Source: Micromonospora sediminimaris | GTDB taxonomy: Bacteria; Actinomycetota; Actinomycetes; Mycobacteriales; Micromonosporaceae | Direction: 5' to 3' | DNA: 64,000 nt | NCBI GenBank assembly: GCA_900112325.1 | Contig: FOLJ01000005.1 | Location: 289,273-353,272, forward strand | The notes under the pieces: model-generated | The model's database searches: none | What the model saw: the letters and a program-made list of their open reading frames with translations, nothing else | What the model was told of the DNA's origin: nothing | Position numbers and translations under genes: made by a program | In this document: positions 15,975 through 23,871 of the stretch, in pieces | Position numbering within the stretch: position 1 is the first letter of the stretch | How the letters are laid out: the number at the start of each line of letters is the position of its first letter

Positions 15975-16198
15975 TCCCGGCGACACTGCCCGCCTGATCC
16001 CCGGCGACCTTCCGTCGCGTCCGCACCGCTCGGGGCCGCACCCGCGCCGAGCCCTTGCCAACCCGTTGCCGCCAGCCGCACCGTCGGTGCTCCTCAGCAC
16101 GAGGGGCACCCGCACGAACCGCGACCGCGCCGCAACGCCATCCGCGATCCGCTGCCGGCACGGCCACCGTCGCCGTACCGATTTCCCGAGGTGCCGAC

Positions 16199-16957
16199 AT
16201 GGAGAAGACAGTTCTCTACCAGTTCCTGATCGAGGTGCCACGCGCCGCCGCCATCTGGTCGGTCCTGCTCGTGCTGGCGTTGGGCGTACTCACCGTGCTT
16301 GTCGCCCGCCCGGAGCCGGCCGGGCCGGTGGAGAAACCCGCCGACGAGGACGCGCTCCGCGCCGCGACCGAAGAGGCCGACCTGCGCCGATACGCGGGCG
16401 AGGTGGCGGTCGCGGCAGCCGGTGCCGGGCAGAACGCCGAGCGACGCCGTACGGCATGGCGGGTGGCCCAGACGGAACTGGACCGCGCCTGGGCCGCGTA
16501 CGACCAGGCGGAGGCCGCTGCCCGCCGGCTGGCCGGCGTCGCCGGACTGCCGACCCCACGCACCCCCCGAACCCCGGCTGAGTACGCGGCCCGCGAGCGC
16601 TGGCTGCGCCGGGCCGCGATGGCCGCCCACTGGAGTGGCGACCTGACCGCCCGTCAACTCAGCGATGTGCTGGCGCGCCGGTCCGGCTGGGATCCCCGGC
16701 GGCATCCGGCTGAGCAGGAGGTGGTCCTCGCCCGGGTGGTGCGTGACAACCGCCTGGCCGCCTATCGATCGGCCGCCGAGCGGGAGCGGGACCTGTGGCG
16801 GGCGGCGGAACTGGCCACCGAGGCGGCCCGCGCCCTCTCCGCCGAGGCGTACGCGGCCGCCGAGCGGCTCCGACCGAACCGGCTGCCCGTCTCCGGTCGG
16901 GCCACCACCGGGCGGCGCGACCTTGTCCCGCGCTGGCGCCCGGCTCGGCTTGGCTGA
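16199..16957 (+). CDS. Membrane-anchored helical protein of unknown function
   Basis: 252 aa, ATG at 16199 with GAGGTG upstream. One membrane segment near residues 14-38 (IWSVLLVLALGVLTVLVARP) is followed by a long Ala/Arg/Glu-rich helical region (residues 50-235) that is likely cytoplasmic coiled-coil: ATEEADLRRYAGEVAVAAAG and AAERERDLWRAAELATEAAR. No enzyme motif. The 224 bp before it, after the small protein at 15516, shows no other gene. No family recognised; similar one-pass coiled-coil proteins are often envelope or septum-associated, but that is a guess. Confidence 0.72.
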   Translation: MEKTVLYQFLIEVPRAAAIWSVLLVLALGVLTVLVARPEPAGPVEKPADEDALRAATEEADLRRYAGEVAVAAAGAGQNAERRRTAWRVAQTELDRAWAAYDQAEAAARRLAGVAGLPTPRTPRTPAEYAARERWLRRAAMAAHWSGDLTARQLSDVLARRSGWDPRRHPAEQEVVLARVVRDNRLAAYRSAAERERDLWRAAELATEAARALSAEAYAAAERLRPNRLPVSGRATTGRRDLVPRWRPARLG

Positions 16958-17165
16958 AATTCCGTGAGCTGGGTCACATGGGCCGGAAATTCGGTCACTG
17001 TTCGTAGGTGAGGCGATTACCGCAGCAATCTCCGTCGAGATTTCCACCGGCCGTCCGGTTGTTACCCTAAGGTGCCCGGAATGCCGTCGATCCCATTGAG
17101 CGACGCCAGTTCTCCGATACCCGAAAATTGCCGCCACGGATCATGTTTAAGCAGGTCATGGTGGG

Positions 17166-17194
17166 TTGGCTTCGAGATGACCGGCCAGTAGTGT
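17166..17194 (+). promoter_or_regulatory. Promoter of the c-di-AMP riboswitch transcript
   Basis: TTGGCT (17166-17171), 17-bp spacer, TAGTGT (17189-17194). Transcription would start near 17201, about 30 nt before the riboswitch core. Confidence 0.55.
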
Positions 17195-17230
17195 CAGCGC
17201 GTCCGGTGCGGTAACCGATCGCAGGAAGCG

Positions 17231-17372
17231 ACGCCGTACCGACCCGCTCAATCGTGAACCTCACGAACCGGGGACCCACTGCACCACTGGGGTGAATCCG
17301 CGAGTCTCGGCCCGCGGTAGGGCGTCTTCCCGCCCGAATCCGTCAGCTAACCCGGTCGGCGGTGACGGAAGG
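17231..17372 (+). promoter_or_regulatory. ydaO-yuaA type cyclic di-AMP riboswitch
   Basis: Conserved blocks of the actinobacterial ydaO element are in order: AACCGGGGACCCA (about 17266-17278), TGGGGTGAATCC (17288-17299), a GGGCGTCTTCCCGCCCGAATC segment (17320-17340) and CGTCAGCTAACCCGGT (17341-17356). The outer helix can form between CCGACC (17239-17244) and GGTCGG (17354-17359). In actinobacteria this class usually sits before cell-wall hydrolase and secreted-protein genes and turns them off at high c-di-AMP. Here it precedes the C39-like secreted protein at 17613. Confidence 0.92.
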
Positions 17373-17385
17373 AGTACCAACCCTC

Positions 17386-17469
17386 GTGCAGTCCGATGTG
17401 ATCCCCCTGTTCCCCCGCCTCCACGGCACCGCGGTGCCCGTGCTCGCTGGCCCGACCGCCGCGAGCTGA
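17386..17469 (+). CDS. Possible 27-aa leader peptide between riboswitch and gene
   Basis: A short frame starting at GTG 17386 (MQSDVIPLFPRL..., 27 aa, stop 17467-17469) lies in a different frame from the downstream gene and has GGAAGGAG (17367-17374) at a workable distance. It starts right after the riboswitch, so it could be a translated leader. It may equally be chance; there is no similarity evidence. Confidence 0.3.
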   Translation: MQSDVIPLFPRLHGTAVPVLAGPTAAS

Positions 17470-17612
17470 CCCCGGTCATCGCCACCGCCCGGGTCTCTCC
17501 GGGCGTACCCCTCGAACGGCCTGTCCCGCTCACCCGGGCGGTCGTCGGCGCGCTGATGCCGCCCGACCGCCGGAGCCGGTGTGCCGTTCTCCCCTCAGCC
17601 CGTGGAGGAACC

Positions 17613-18470
17613 GTGAAGCACACCCTTTCCCGCCGGCTCCGCCGGCTGGTCAGCGAACGCCCCTATCAGCTCGTTGCCGGATCCGCCGTGGCCCTCGTAC
17701 TTGCCACCGGCACCGGAGCCGCCCTCGCCGGCACCGGGAACACCCCGGCACCCACGCAGACCACGACCGCCGCCGCCGAACTGCTCAGTGACACGGTGGC
17801 CGCGCCGAGTCAGGCGGAGGCCGCGCCGACGACCGCCGCACCCAGCAGCGCCGCGCCGGCCAGTGCCGCGCCGGCCAGCGCCGCCGCCTCGCCGTCACCG
17901 AAGGCCAGCTCGGCTACCCCGGACCCGGACCTGGTCAGCAAGAAGGCGGCACCGAAGCCGCCGGCCTCGAAGGTTCTGGAGTACGACCACGAGGCCCAGA
18001 TCAACGGCTACTACTGCGGTCCCGCCGCGGTGCGTAACGCGCTCAGCGCCGCCGGTGTCGCGCGCAGTCAGGACGCCCTGGCCAGCCAGCTCGGCACCAC
18101 GTTCGCCGGCACCAACTCGGCCGAGGACACCACCCGCGTCCTCAACGCCGTCGTCAAGGGCGACCCGTACGAGACCACGATGATCCGTGGCGGTGCGGCC
18201 ACCCCGGCCCAGATGGACCAGCTCCAGGCGGACGTCGTCGCCGCCATCACCGACGGGCGGGGCGTCGTGGTGAACGTCGCCGGTTCCGTCACCGACACCG
18301 ACGGCCGCTGGCACTCGTTCCCCGGCGGCCACTACATCGCCGTGGTCGGCTACCAGGACTCCGGGCGGCTGGTGAAGATCGCCGACTCGGCGGACGCCTC
18401 GTACCCGTCGTACTGGCTCAGCACCATCGACCTGGCCAACTGGGCCGCCACCCGCGGCTACTCGGCCTGA
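17613..18470 (+). CDS. Secreted C39-like cysteine peptidase domain protein
   Basis: 285 aa. GTG at 17613 is chosen because GGAGGA lies 5 nt upstream. A basic N-terminus and hydrophobic segment (residues 19-39) form a signal peptide, followed by an Ala/Pro/Ser/Thr-rich linker (43-118) typical of wall-spanning actinobacterial proteins. The C-terminal domain (125-285) carries a papain-like C39 triad: C135 in NGYYCGPAAV, H240 in FPGGHYIAVVGY and D258 in IADSAD. It is likely active or binding in the cell wall, and the upstream c-di-AMP riboswitch ties its expression to envelope state. No adjoining transporter or bacteriocin gene, so a C39 leader-peptidase role is unlikely. Confidence 0.88.
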   Translation: MKHTLSRRLRRLVSERPYQLVAGSAVALVLATGTGAALAGTGNTPAPTQTTTAAAELLSDTVAAPSQAEAAPTTAAPSSAAPASAAPASAAASPSPKASSATPDPDLVSKKAAPKPPASKVLEYDHEAQINGYYCGPAAVRNALSAAGVARSQDALASQLGTTFAGTNSAEDTTRVLNAVVKGDPYETTMIRGGAATPAQMDQLQADVVAAITDGRGVVVNVAGSVTDTDGRWHSFPGGHYIAVVGYQDSGRLVKIADSADASYPSYWLSTIDLANWAATRGYSA

Positions 18471-18490
18471 TCGCATCGTCCCGCTGCACC

Positions 18491-18527
18491 CGGAAGCCCT
18501 CGGCCCGCTGGCCGAGGGCTTCCGTTT
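18491..18527 (+). terminator. Rho-independent terminator after the C39-like gene
   Basis: CGGAAGCCCTCGGCC (18491-18505) pairs perfectly with 18510-18524 over a 4-nt loop, followed by TTT. It lies 20 bp past the stop at 18470 and may also serve the convergent DUF397 gene. Confidence 0.85.
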
Positions 18528-18612
18528 CGGGTACGTCAAGCGGCGGGTTCATGCTGTGTCGTCGGGTCGACGTGGCCCGGGTTTCGTCAGGCGTGCGTGC
18601 GGTGTTGCGTCG

Positions 18613-18813
18613 TCAGGCGTGCGTGCGGTGCTGCTTCGCCAGGCCGACGAAGCTCGCCCAGGCGGCCGGGGTGAAGGCCAGCGTGGCGGCGTCGCGGTTC
18701 TTGGTGTCGCGGACCAGCACGATGCCGGGCAGGTTGTCGGCGACCTCCACGCAGTCGCCGCCGCCGGCACCGCTGCGGGTGGACTTGCGCCAGGTCGCGC
18801 CGTTCAGATCCAT
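18613..18813 (-). CDS. DUF397 domain protein
   Basis: 66 aa. The ATG at 18813 is used because MDLNGATWRKSTRSGAGGGD is the classical DUF397 opening (W-x-K-S-x-x-S) and it overlaps the XRE gene by 10 bp. The conserved CVEVAD and VRDTKNRDAATLAFTPAAWASF blocks follow. DUF397 proteins are almost always encoded next to XRE/DUF5753 regulators and are thought to act as their small antagonist or partner. No membrane segment. Strong family match; the biochemical role of the family is still only partly known. Confidence 0.93.
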   Translation of the reverse strand: MDLNGATWRKSTRSGAGGGDCVEVADNLPGIVLVRDTKNRDAATLAFTPAAWASFVGLAKQHRTHA

Positions 18814-19616
18814 GGCTTCACAACATCCTTCATGCGCTCGATCGACTGGCGGCCGGACAGTGCCTCGTTGCGCACCGTCTCCCACCGGGACAGCAGGTCA
18901 CTCAGGTCGCCGTCCTTGTCGACCAGGACGCCGCCGAGTTGGGTTTCGAGATTACCCACCCAGTCACCGTCCGCCCCCCTCGCCAGGATGAAGGGGCCGG
19001 TCAGTCCGATGTGCATGCCGACGCCGGTGGGCACCAGGTGCACGCTGATGTTGGGTCGGGTGGCCAGCGCCATGAGGTGGTGCACCTGCTCGACCAGCAC
19101 GTCCTTCAGCTCCTCGTCGACCCGCCGCAGCACCACCTCGTCGATCACCGCGATGAGCTGGGGCGGGTCGTCCTGCTCCAGCACCGTCTGCCGGGCCATC
19201 CGGTTGGCCAGCCGCCGCTCCACTCCCGCCTCGGTCAGCGCGGCGTCGGTCCGAATCACCGCGCGGGCGTAGCGCTCGGTCTGGAGCAGGCCCGGAACCA
19301 GCGTCGGCTGGTAACAGCGGAGCTGCCGGGCGTTCCGCTCCGCCTCCAGGTAGGGCAGGAACCACGCGGGTTGGCGCAGGGCCTCGGCGGTTCGCAGCAA
19401 CTCCTCGAACATGCCCCCGGTCTCCAGGACCTCGTCCGCCCGCTTCGCGTACGGCCGGTCGAGCGGGCGGGTGCCCACCTCCACAGCGGACACCAGGGAC
19501 GCCGAATAGTTCGTCCGCCTACCGAACTCCTCCTGGTTCATGCCTGCGGCAGTACGCAGCCGGCGAAGCTGCGTACGGATCAACTCATGCAGGTCGGAAG
19601 GCTGCTCGCGTTCCAT
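18804..19616 (-). CDS. XRE helix-turn-helix regulator with DUF5753 domain
   Basis: 270 aa, ATG at 19616 after GGTGGAGGGGAC. The HTH is at about residues 10-60 (LRRLRTAAGMNQEEFGRRTN, YSASLVSAVEVGTR). DUF5753 follows (residues 95-265; YQPTLVPGLLQTERYARAVI, QLIAVIDEVVLRR, SVHLVPTGVGMHIGLTGPF). These BldD-superfamily-related regulators are paired with DUF397 proteins and control development, antibiotic production or local genes. The divergent small genes at 19853 and 20134 are the likely targets. The 236-bp divergent spacer should hold the operators; none is obvious. Confidence 0.93.
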   Translation of the reverse strand: MEREQPSDLHELIRTQLRRLRTAAGMNQEEFGRRTNYSASLVSAVEVGTRPLDRPYAKRADEVLETGGMFEELLRTAEALRQPAWFLPYLEAERNARQLRCYQPTLVPGLLQTERYARAVIRTDAALTEAGVERRLANRMARQTVLEQDDPPQLIAVIDEVVLRRVDEELKDVLVEQVHHLMALATRPNISVHLVPTGVGMHIGLTGPFILARGADGDWVGNLETQLGGVLVDKDGDLSDLLSRWETVRNEALSGRQSIERMKDVVKPWI

Positions 19617-19852
19617 GTCCCCTCCACCGGGTCTGTCAAGATCGCCAAGAGGCCGCCCAGCGCTGGATCGGGGCACCCGGGCCCCACCGTGGCCAGCGTC
19701 GATGCCTTCCGACCGTAGTGCCGTGCTCACCAGACTGTCACGCAACGGGGCCGCTCCCATCCACAGGGGACGGGGCGGTTCTGTCCCGGGGCCGCCCGTG
19801 CGCCTTCCCCCGCGTCCGGGCGGCCCCTCCGATCGCTGACTGGGAGGTTGAT

Positions 19853-20137
19853 GTGCGTACCCGGGTTGCCTGGTACCTGTGCCCGACGACGCTGCTGCCG
19901 GTGTACTCGCCGGGACGGCAGTCGCTGCCGGAGCACTGGCCAGGGCGGCAGTCACCGCCGGCGCACTCGCCAGGGCGGCAGGATCAGCACGAGACGTACC
20001 TGCCGCAGCGTCGGCGGGGCACGCACCTGCCGAAGTGGATGCGGGAGCCGACCCGGCCGTTGCCGATGCCGCGTCCGGGGCGTCCCGGCTGGCTCACCCC
20101 CGGGCAGCAGTGGCGGGCCAACGGAGGCCAGTGGTGA
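19853..20137 (+). CDS. Small basic protein with PGRQ repeats
   Basis: 94 aa, GTG at 19853 with GGGAGGTTGAT upstream. The N-terminus TRVAWYLCPTTLLPVYS is followed by three near-repeats of about 10 residues ending in PGRQ (residues 19-44, DNA 19911-19983), then an Arg/Pro-rich tail. Overlaps the next gene by 4 bp (GTGA). It belongs to the set of small proteins commonly found divergent from XRE–DUF397 pairs; no function known. The repeats make it look recently changed. Confidence 0.6.
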   Translation: MRTRVAWYLCPTTLLPVYSPGRQSLPEHWPGRQSPPAHSPGRQDQHETYLPQRRRGTHLPKWMREPTRPLPMPRPGRPGWLTPGQQWRANGGQW

Positions 20138-20472
20138 CCGCTGGCGGTTCGGGTGCGATCACCACCCGACTCTTCGCCCCTGAGCGGGGTCCGCGTCCGC
20201 AGCGTCCGTACGCCTCTGGCGGCGAGGTGCCGCACACCCCGTTACGGCCGATGTGGTGCTGCCGCGCCGACGGGCAACCCTGGCCGTGCGGGCAGGCCCG
20301 GCTGCTGCTGCGCGTCGAGTACGACGGGAACCTGCCCGGCCTGTCCATCTACCTCGCCGGCCTGATGTACGACGCCATGCGCGACCTCTACCACCTCAAC
20401 CCCCACGACACCCCCGAACCCACCACCCTCTTCACCCGCTTCATAGCCTGGACCCGCCGCCAGCCCGCCTAA
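20134..20472 (+). CDS. Small actinobacterial conserved protein (WCCRADGQPWPC motif)
   Basis: 112 aa, GTG at 20134 overlapping the previous stop, with ACGGAGG upstream. The core PLRPMWCCRADGQPWPCGQARLLL (residues 43-66) holds three cysteines in a C-C-x8-C pattern that might bind metal. It is followed by a helix-rich part YLAGLMYDAMRDLYHL and FTRFIAWTRR. Proteins with this W-C-x-x-C-x-x-P-W-P-C layout recur next to XRE–DUF397 modules in actinomycetes. They have no established function. It probably forms one regulatory unit with the flanking genes. Confidence 0.75.
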   Translation: MTAGGSGAITTRLFAPERGPRPQRPYASGGEVPHTPLRPMWCCRADGQPWPCGQARLLLRVEYDGNLPGLSIYLAGLMYDAMRDLYHLNPHDTPEPTTLFTRFIAWTRRQPA

Positions 20473-20504
20473 CGACCCCCGCCGCCACCACCACCACCAT
20501 CACA

Positions 20505-20557
20505 CGAGATCTTGGAAAGTTTCCGTTATTCGCTAACGGAAACTTTCCAAGATCTCG
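20505..20557. terminator. 24-bp perfect hairpin with AGATCTTGG core
   Basis: Arms 20505-20528 and 20534-20557 are exact inverted copies around the loop TTCGC. The outer part reads CGAGATCTTGGAAAG and the loop-proximal part TTTCCGTTA. It lies 32 bp after the stop at 20472 and works as a terminator shape on both strands. The AGATCTTGG core recurs in hairpins at 27233-27246 and 62441-62485. Confidence 0.8.
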
Positions 20558-20704
20558 GCGGATCGTCGCGGATCCTGTGCGCCAGGTGAAGCAGAGCAAG
20601 TGCGCCGTTCCGGCAGGGCCTGTCGCGGGCGCGGGGGCGCGGGGGTGGGGGCGATGCGACGATCAGGGGTGAGATCGACCTCGACGTCTGATGCGGGGGG
20701 AAGC

Positions 20705-21514
20705 ATGGGGGAGCAGGAGCCGTACGCGGGGCTGGCCACCACGTTCGACACGGCCGCCGAGCTGTACGAGCGGGCCCGACCAGGCTATCCGGAGCCGTTG
20801 TTCGACGACCTGGCCGCGACGACGGGCCTGGTGACCGGGCCGGCCAGGGTGCTGGAAATCGGCACGGGCACCGGCCAGGCCACCCGTGGTCTGCTGGCGC
20901 GCGGCTGGCAGGTGGTCACCCTGGAACCGGGACGGGAACTGGCCTCGGTGGCGCGCCGCGTGCTCGCCGGTCGCGGAGACGTACGCGTCGTGGAGTCGCC
21001 CTTCGAGCGGTGGGAAGCCGGCGACCTCGCGCCCTTCGACCTCGTCTTCGCTGCCACGTCGTGGCACTGGCTGGGCCCGGAGGTCGCCTACCGCCGTGCC
21101 GCCGAACTGCTGCGCCCCGGCGGTCACCTGGCCATCGTGGCCACCGAGCACGTGTCACCGCCCGGGGGTGACGACTTCTTCCGGCAGGTCGAGCGGATCT
21201 ACGACGAGGTCGGCATGGGCGACGGGCAGGGCGGCCCGAAACCACCCGAGGCGATCGCGGCCCCCGATGTGGCGGCGATGGCGGGCAGCGGCTTCTTCGC
21301 CCACCCGACCGTGCACCGCTACGTCTGGAGCCGCGACTACACCGCCGAGGAGTATCTGACCCTGCTCTCCACGTACTCCGGTCATATTGCCGCCGCGCCC
21401 TGGCAGCGACGGACCCTCTTCGACGGGATCCGGCAGCTTATCGCCGCTCGCCCGGCCGGGACGGTACGCAAGCACTACCTGAACACCCTCCAGATCGCCG
21501 TACGCGTCGACTGA
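20705..21514 (+). CDS. Class I SAM-dependent methyltransferase
   Basis: 269 aa, ATG at 20705 after GGGGGGAAGC. Rossmann methyltransferase with motif I VLEIGTGTGQATRGLLARG (residues 49-67), motif II VVTLEPG, a motif IV-like DLVFAATSWHWLGPEVAY and RPGGHLAIV. The TSWHWL signature is common in actinobacterial UbiE/Methyltransf_11 members. Substrate unknown. It follows the hairpin at 20505, so it has its own transcript, and is followed 41 bp later by the DUF952 gene. Confidence 0.9.
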   Translation: MGEQEPYAGLATTFDTAAELYERARPGYPEPLFDDLAATTGLVTGPARVLEIGTGTGQATRGLLARGWQVVTLEPGRELASVARRVLAGRGDVRVVESPFERWEAGDLAPFDLVFAATSWHWLGPEVAYRRAAELLRPGGHLAIVATEHVSPPGGDDFFRQVERIYDEVGMGDGQGGPKPPEAIAAPDVAAMAGSGFFAHPTVHRYVWSRDYTAEEYLTLLSTYSGHIAAAPWQRRTLFDGIRQLIAARPAGTVRKHYLNTLQIAVRVD

Positions 21515-21555
21515 CGGCCGACCTGTCGCGTCCGCCGCTCTGGCAGCATGGCGAC

Positions 21556-21891
21556 GTGCTGATCTACAAGATCCTGCTGCCGGCCGAGTGGGCCGAGTTC
21601 CAGGCTGCGGGCCGGTTCAACGGCTCACCGTTCGACCGGGACAGCGGCTACATCCACTGTTCGTCGCGATCCCAACTGGCCGCCACGGCGGCACGGGTCT
21701 TCGGCGATCAGCCGCAGCTTGTCGTCGTCGCGCTCGACGCGTCCCTGCTCGGTGGTGCGCTGCGGTGGGAGGACGCCCCGAATGGTGGGCCGTTCCCGCA
21801 CGTCTACGCGGCACTGCCGGCGGCAGCGATTCGTGGGGTCCACGAGGTCGCGGGTGCGGCCCGGGTGGACGAGGCGGTTCCCCTGGCATAG
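21556..21891 (+). CDS. DUF952 family protein
   Basis: 111 aa, GTG at 21556. Typical DUF952 blocks: LIYKILLPAEWAEFQAAGRFNGSPFDRDSGYIHCSS, QLAATAARVF, LVVVALDASLLGGALRWED and GGPFPHVYAALP. The family is small, cytosolic and uncharacterised, often beside metabolic or glutathione-like enzymes. The first Tyr-Lys and the FIHxS-like YIHCS segment are the family hallmark. Probably co-transcribed with the methyltransferase. Confidence 0.88.
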   Translation: MLIYKILLPAEWAEFQAAGRFNGSPFDRDSGYIHCSSRSQLAATAARVFGDQPQLVVVALDASLLGGALRWEDAPNGGPFPHVYAALPAAAIRGVHEVAGAARVDEAVPLA

Positions 21892-21972
21892 CCGGCGGCG
21901 GGCGCGGGGCGCGTCGCGCACCTGCGTCCGCCGCCGGTCTGCTCGGCGTCGCGGCGAAGCCGGATCAGGGGG

Positions 21973-22623
21973 TCAGCACCGTTCCCATTTGAGGTTGAAG
22001 AGGGTGTCGACGTCGCCCTCGGTCGTCGTCATGGACATGCTGACGTTCGATCCGGCGGTGCCCGGGTCCACTCTCAACTCGGTGTTGACGTTGAGTACCC
22101 GCTGTTGCCCGCAGGGCGTGTAGACCAGCACGGGGGCGACGTCCGAGGTGCCCCAGAAACCGTTGTAGGGGCCGGTGAAGGTCGCGTCGGTGCGGCTGGT
22201 CTCGGACGAGCCCTGCCAGTAGTAGGTCGTACGCTGGCGACCGGTCGCGCCGGTGGGGATCCGGGCCCGGCCCCGGTAGTCGGCGGCCGCTACGGCGATG
22301 GTCCAGCCGGCCGGCACGGTGACGAGCACACCGAGCTGACAGTTCTTTCGGCTGTCGGTGACATCGACGCCGCGGCCCGCCGTCGCGACGAAGTCGTAGT
22401 ACCGGATCCGGAAGCCGGTGTTGTCGGGATGGGCCACCACCCGCGCGGTGCCGGGCGAGCAACCGGAGCCGTTGGCAGCCACCACCTCGACGGTGATCTC
22501 GCTGTCCGGTGCAGCGGTGGCAGCGGATGGAGCGGCGTGGGCCGGTGCGGACAGGGACAACGCGAGAACCGTGCCGAGTACGGCGAAGATCCCGGTTCTC
22601 GCGCCGACGAGGTTCTTTGTCAT
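21973..22623 (-). CDS. Secreted DUF4360 family protein, copy A
   Basis: 216 aa, ATG at 22623 with GAGAGGAACGG upstream. Signal peptide residues 1-31 (GIFAVLGTVLALSLSAPAHAA). The mature part has the DUF4360 pattern: VVAANGSGCSPGTARVVAHP, NCQLGVLVTVPAGWTIAVAAADYRG, FTGPYNGFW, VLVYTPCGQQRVLNVNTELRV and a C-terminal Cys. Four cysteines suggest two disulfides. DUF4360 proteins are secreted, found in actinobacteria and fungi, and have no firmly known role. A paralogue is encoded divergently at 23086, separated by a 462-bp AT-richer region. Confidence 0.88.
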   Translation of the reverse strand: MTKNLVGARTGIFAVLGTVLALSLSAPAHAAPSAATAAPDSEITVEVVAANGSGCSPGTARVVAHPDNTGFRIRYYDFVATAGRGVDVTDSRKNCQLGVLVTVPAGWTIAVAAADYRGRARIPTGATGRQRTTYYWQGSSETSRTDATFTGPYNGFWGTSDVAPVLVYTPCGQQRVLNVNTELRVDPGTAGSNVSMSMTTTEGDVDTLFNLKWERC

Positions 22624-23085
22624 TCCGTTCCTCTCGGATGCAGTTGATGTTCACCGAATTCAACGCGTGTTTCTTCGCCGAACGGCCGTGAGGCGCTTCG
22701 CGTGCCGGCCCGTTGTGGGTGGCGGTGAGTAGCACTCGGTTGGCGTTCTGCGAGAGGATGCTAGCGATGGGGGGCGAGGGTCGCAAGCATCAGTCTCCGT
22801 CTATGTGATCCAATGCTGGCCTTTGCTTGATCGGAATTGCCAGACGCGGAGATCAACCTCTATAACTGTTGCTGCGTAAGGGGTATCTGCCCGATCAACT
22901 GGCGGTGCGGGCCCAGGTTTCGAGCGATCTCCACCCTGTGGGACGTGGTGAAGTCGCCGGACTAAGCCGAATAAGATTCGGCTCGACATCCGCTGTCGAC
23001 AAATCGAAATTACATTGACAGTCATCTATGTCTGTACGTAGCTTGTTCCGCATGTGGGTTCGTTTCCTGTACCGGAGGAGGATTC
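22624..23085. other. AT-richer divergent region between DUF4360 paralogues
   Basis: 462 bp, visibly lower in GC than its surroundings, no convincing gene (short frames lack start signals). It holds the promoter of the plus-strand copy (23015-23044) and presumably regulatory sites for both. Long spacer length and low GC suggest several regulator sites or foreign origin. Confidence 0.45.
23015..23044 (+). promoter_or_regulatory. Promoter of DUF4360 copy B
   Basis: Perfect TTGACA (23015-23020), 18-bp spacer, TAGCTT (23039-23044). Start of transcription near 23051 would give a 35-nt leader containing GGAGGAGG before ATG 23086. Confidence 0.7.
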
Positions 23086-23733
23086 ATGCGTAAACTGCTG
23101 ACGCGGGGCGGCGTGGTGCTTGCGCTACTCGCTTCATCGTTGACCGTGGGGGCGTCGGCGTCCGCTAAGGGAGTCATGGATGATCCGCCCACCGACAAGG
23201 TCGTCATCGACCTTGTCGCGATGGCGGGCTCGGGGTGCCGGCCGGGCACTGCCGATGTCGCGGTCTCCCCGGACAACACCGCCTTCACCACCATCTACAG
23301 CGACTACCTCGTCCAGGCGGGGCCGGGCATCCCGGTCACCGACGGGCGGCGGAACTGCCAGCTCAACGTGCTGGTCCACGCTCCGGCCGGTTACACCTTC
23401 GCGATCGTCAAGGTGGACTACCGCGGGTACGGGCTGCTCAACCCGGGCGCCATCGCCTCGGCGCGGGCGAACTACTACTTCCAGGGCATGACGCAGAGCA
23501 CCTTCAGCAACCACCCGATCCCCGCCCCGCTCGACGACAACTGGATGGTGACCGACGAGGTGCCGATCGCCTCCGTGGTCTGGCACCCCTGCGGCGAGCT
23601 GCGCAACCTGAACATCAACACCGAGCTGCGCCTGAGCCGGGGCCGGTCCACGGACACGAACTTCCTCACGATGGACTCGACCGACGGCAGCATCCAGACG
23701 ATGTACCACCTCGCCTGGCAGCCCTGCCCGTGA
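23086..23733 (+). CDS. Secreted DUF4360 family protein, copy B
   Basis: 215 aa, ATG at 23086 with GGAGGAGG. Signal peptide residues 1-27 (GGVVLALLASSLTVGASASA). The mature domain matches copy A block for block: AMAGSGCRPGTADVAVSPDN, RRNCQLNVLVHAPAGYTFAIVKVDYRG, ANYYFQGM, VVWHPCGELRNLNINTELRL and a terminal CP. Identity between copies is moderate, so the duplication is old or the copies have diverged in function. Exported; role unknown. Convergent with the glycerophosphotransferase gene. Confidence 0.88.
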   Translation: MRKLLTRGGVVLALLASSLTVGASASAKGVMDDPPTDKVVIDLVAMAGSGCRPGTADVAVSPDNTAFTTIYSDYLVQAGPGIPVTDGRRNCQLNVLVHAPAGYTFAIVKVDYRGYGLLNPGAIASARANYYFQGMTQSTFSNHPIPAPLDDNWMVTDEVPIASVVWHPCGELRNLNINTELRLSRGRSTDTNFLTMDSTDGSIQTMYHLAWQPCP

Positions 23734-23798
23734 CCTGACGCGGCCTACGCCTCAGGAGGGTGGTCGGCGTCGCCGGCCACCCTCACCGGGTGCCCGGG

Positions 23799-23864
23799 GG
23801 CTGGCGGGCCGCGCCGCACCGGCTGGCGGGCCGCGCCGCACCGGCTGGCGGGCCGCGCCGCACC
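23799..23864. repeat. Three perfect 22-bp tandem repeats
   Basis: The unit GGCTGGCGGGCCGCGCCGCA plus CC occurs three times without change at 23799-23820, 23821-23842 and 23843-23864. It lies between two convergent stops (23733 and 23872), outside coding sequence; likely a slippage-prone repeat. Confidence 0.9.
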
Positions 23865-23871
23865 CGTGATC

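Noticed and set aside
22801..23025. 74-residue frame on the minus strand in the DUF4360 spacer
   Set aside because: No ribosome site, no family, composition unlike neighbours, and it overlaps the promoter of the plus-strand gene.
23799..23864. Tandem repeats as a CRISPR array
   Set aside because: The 22-bp units are directly adjacent with no spacers, and there are no cas genes.
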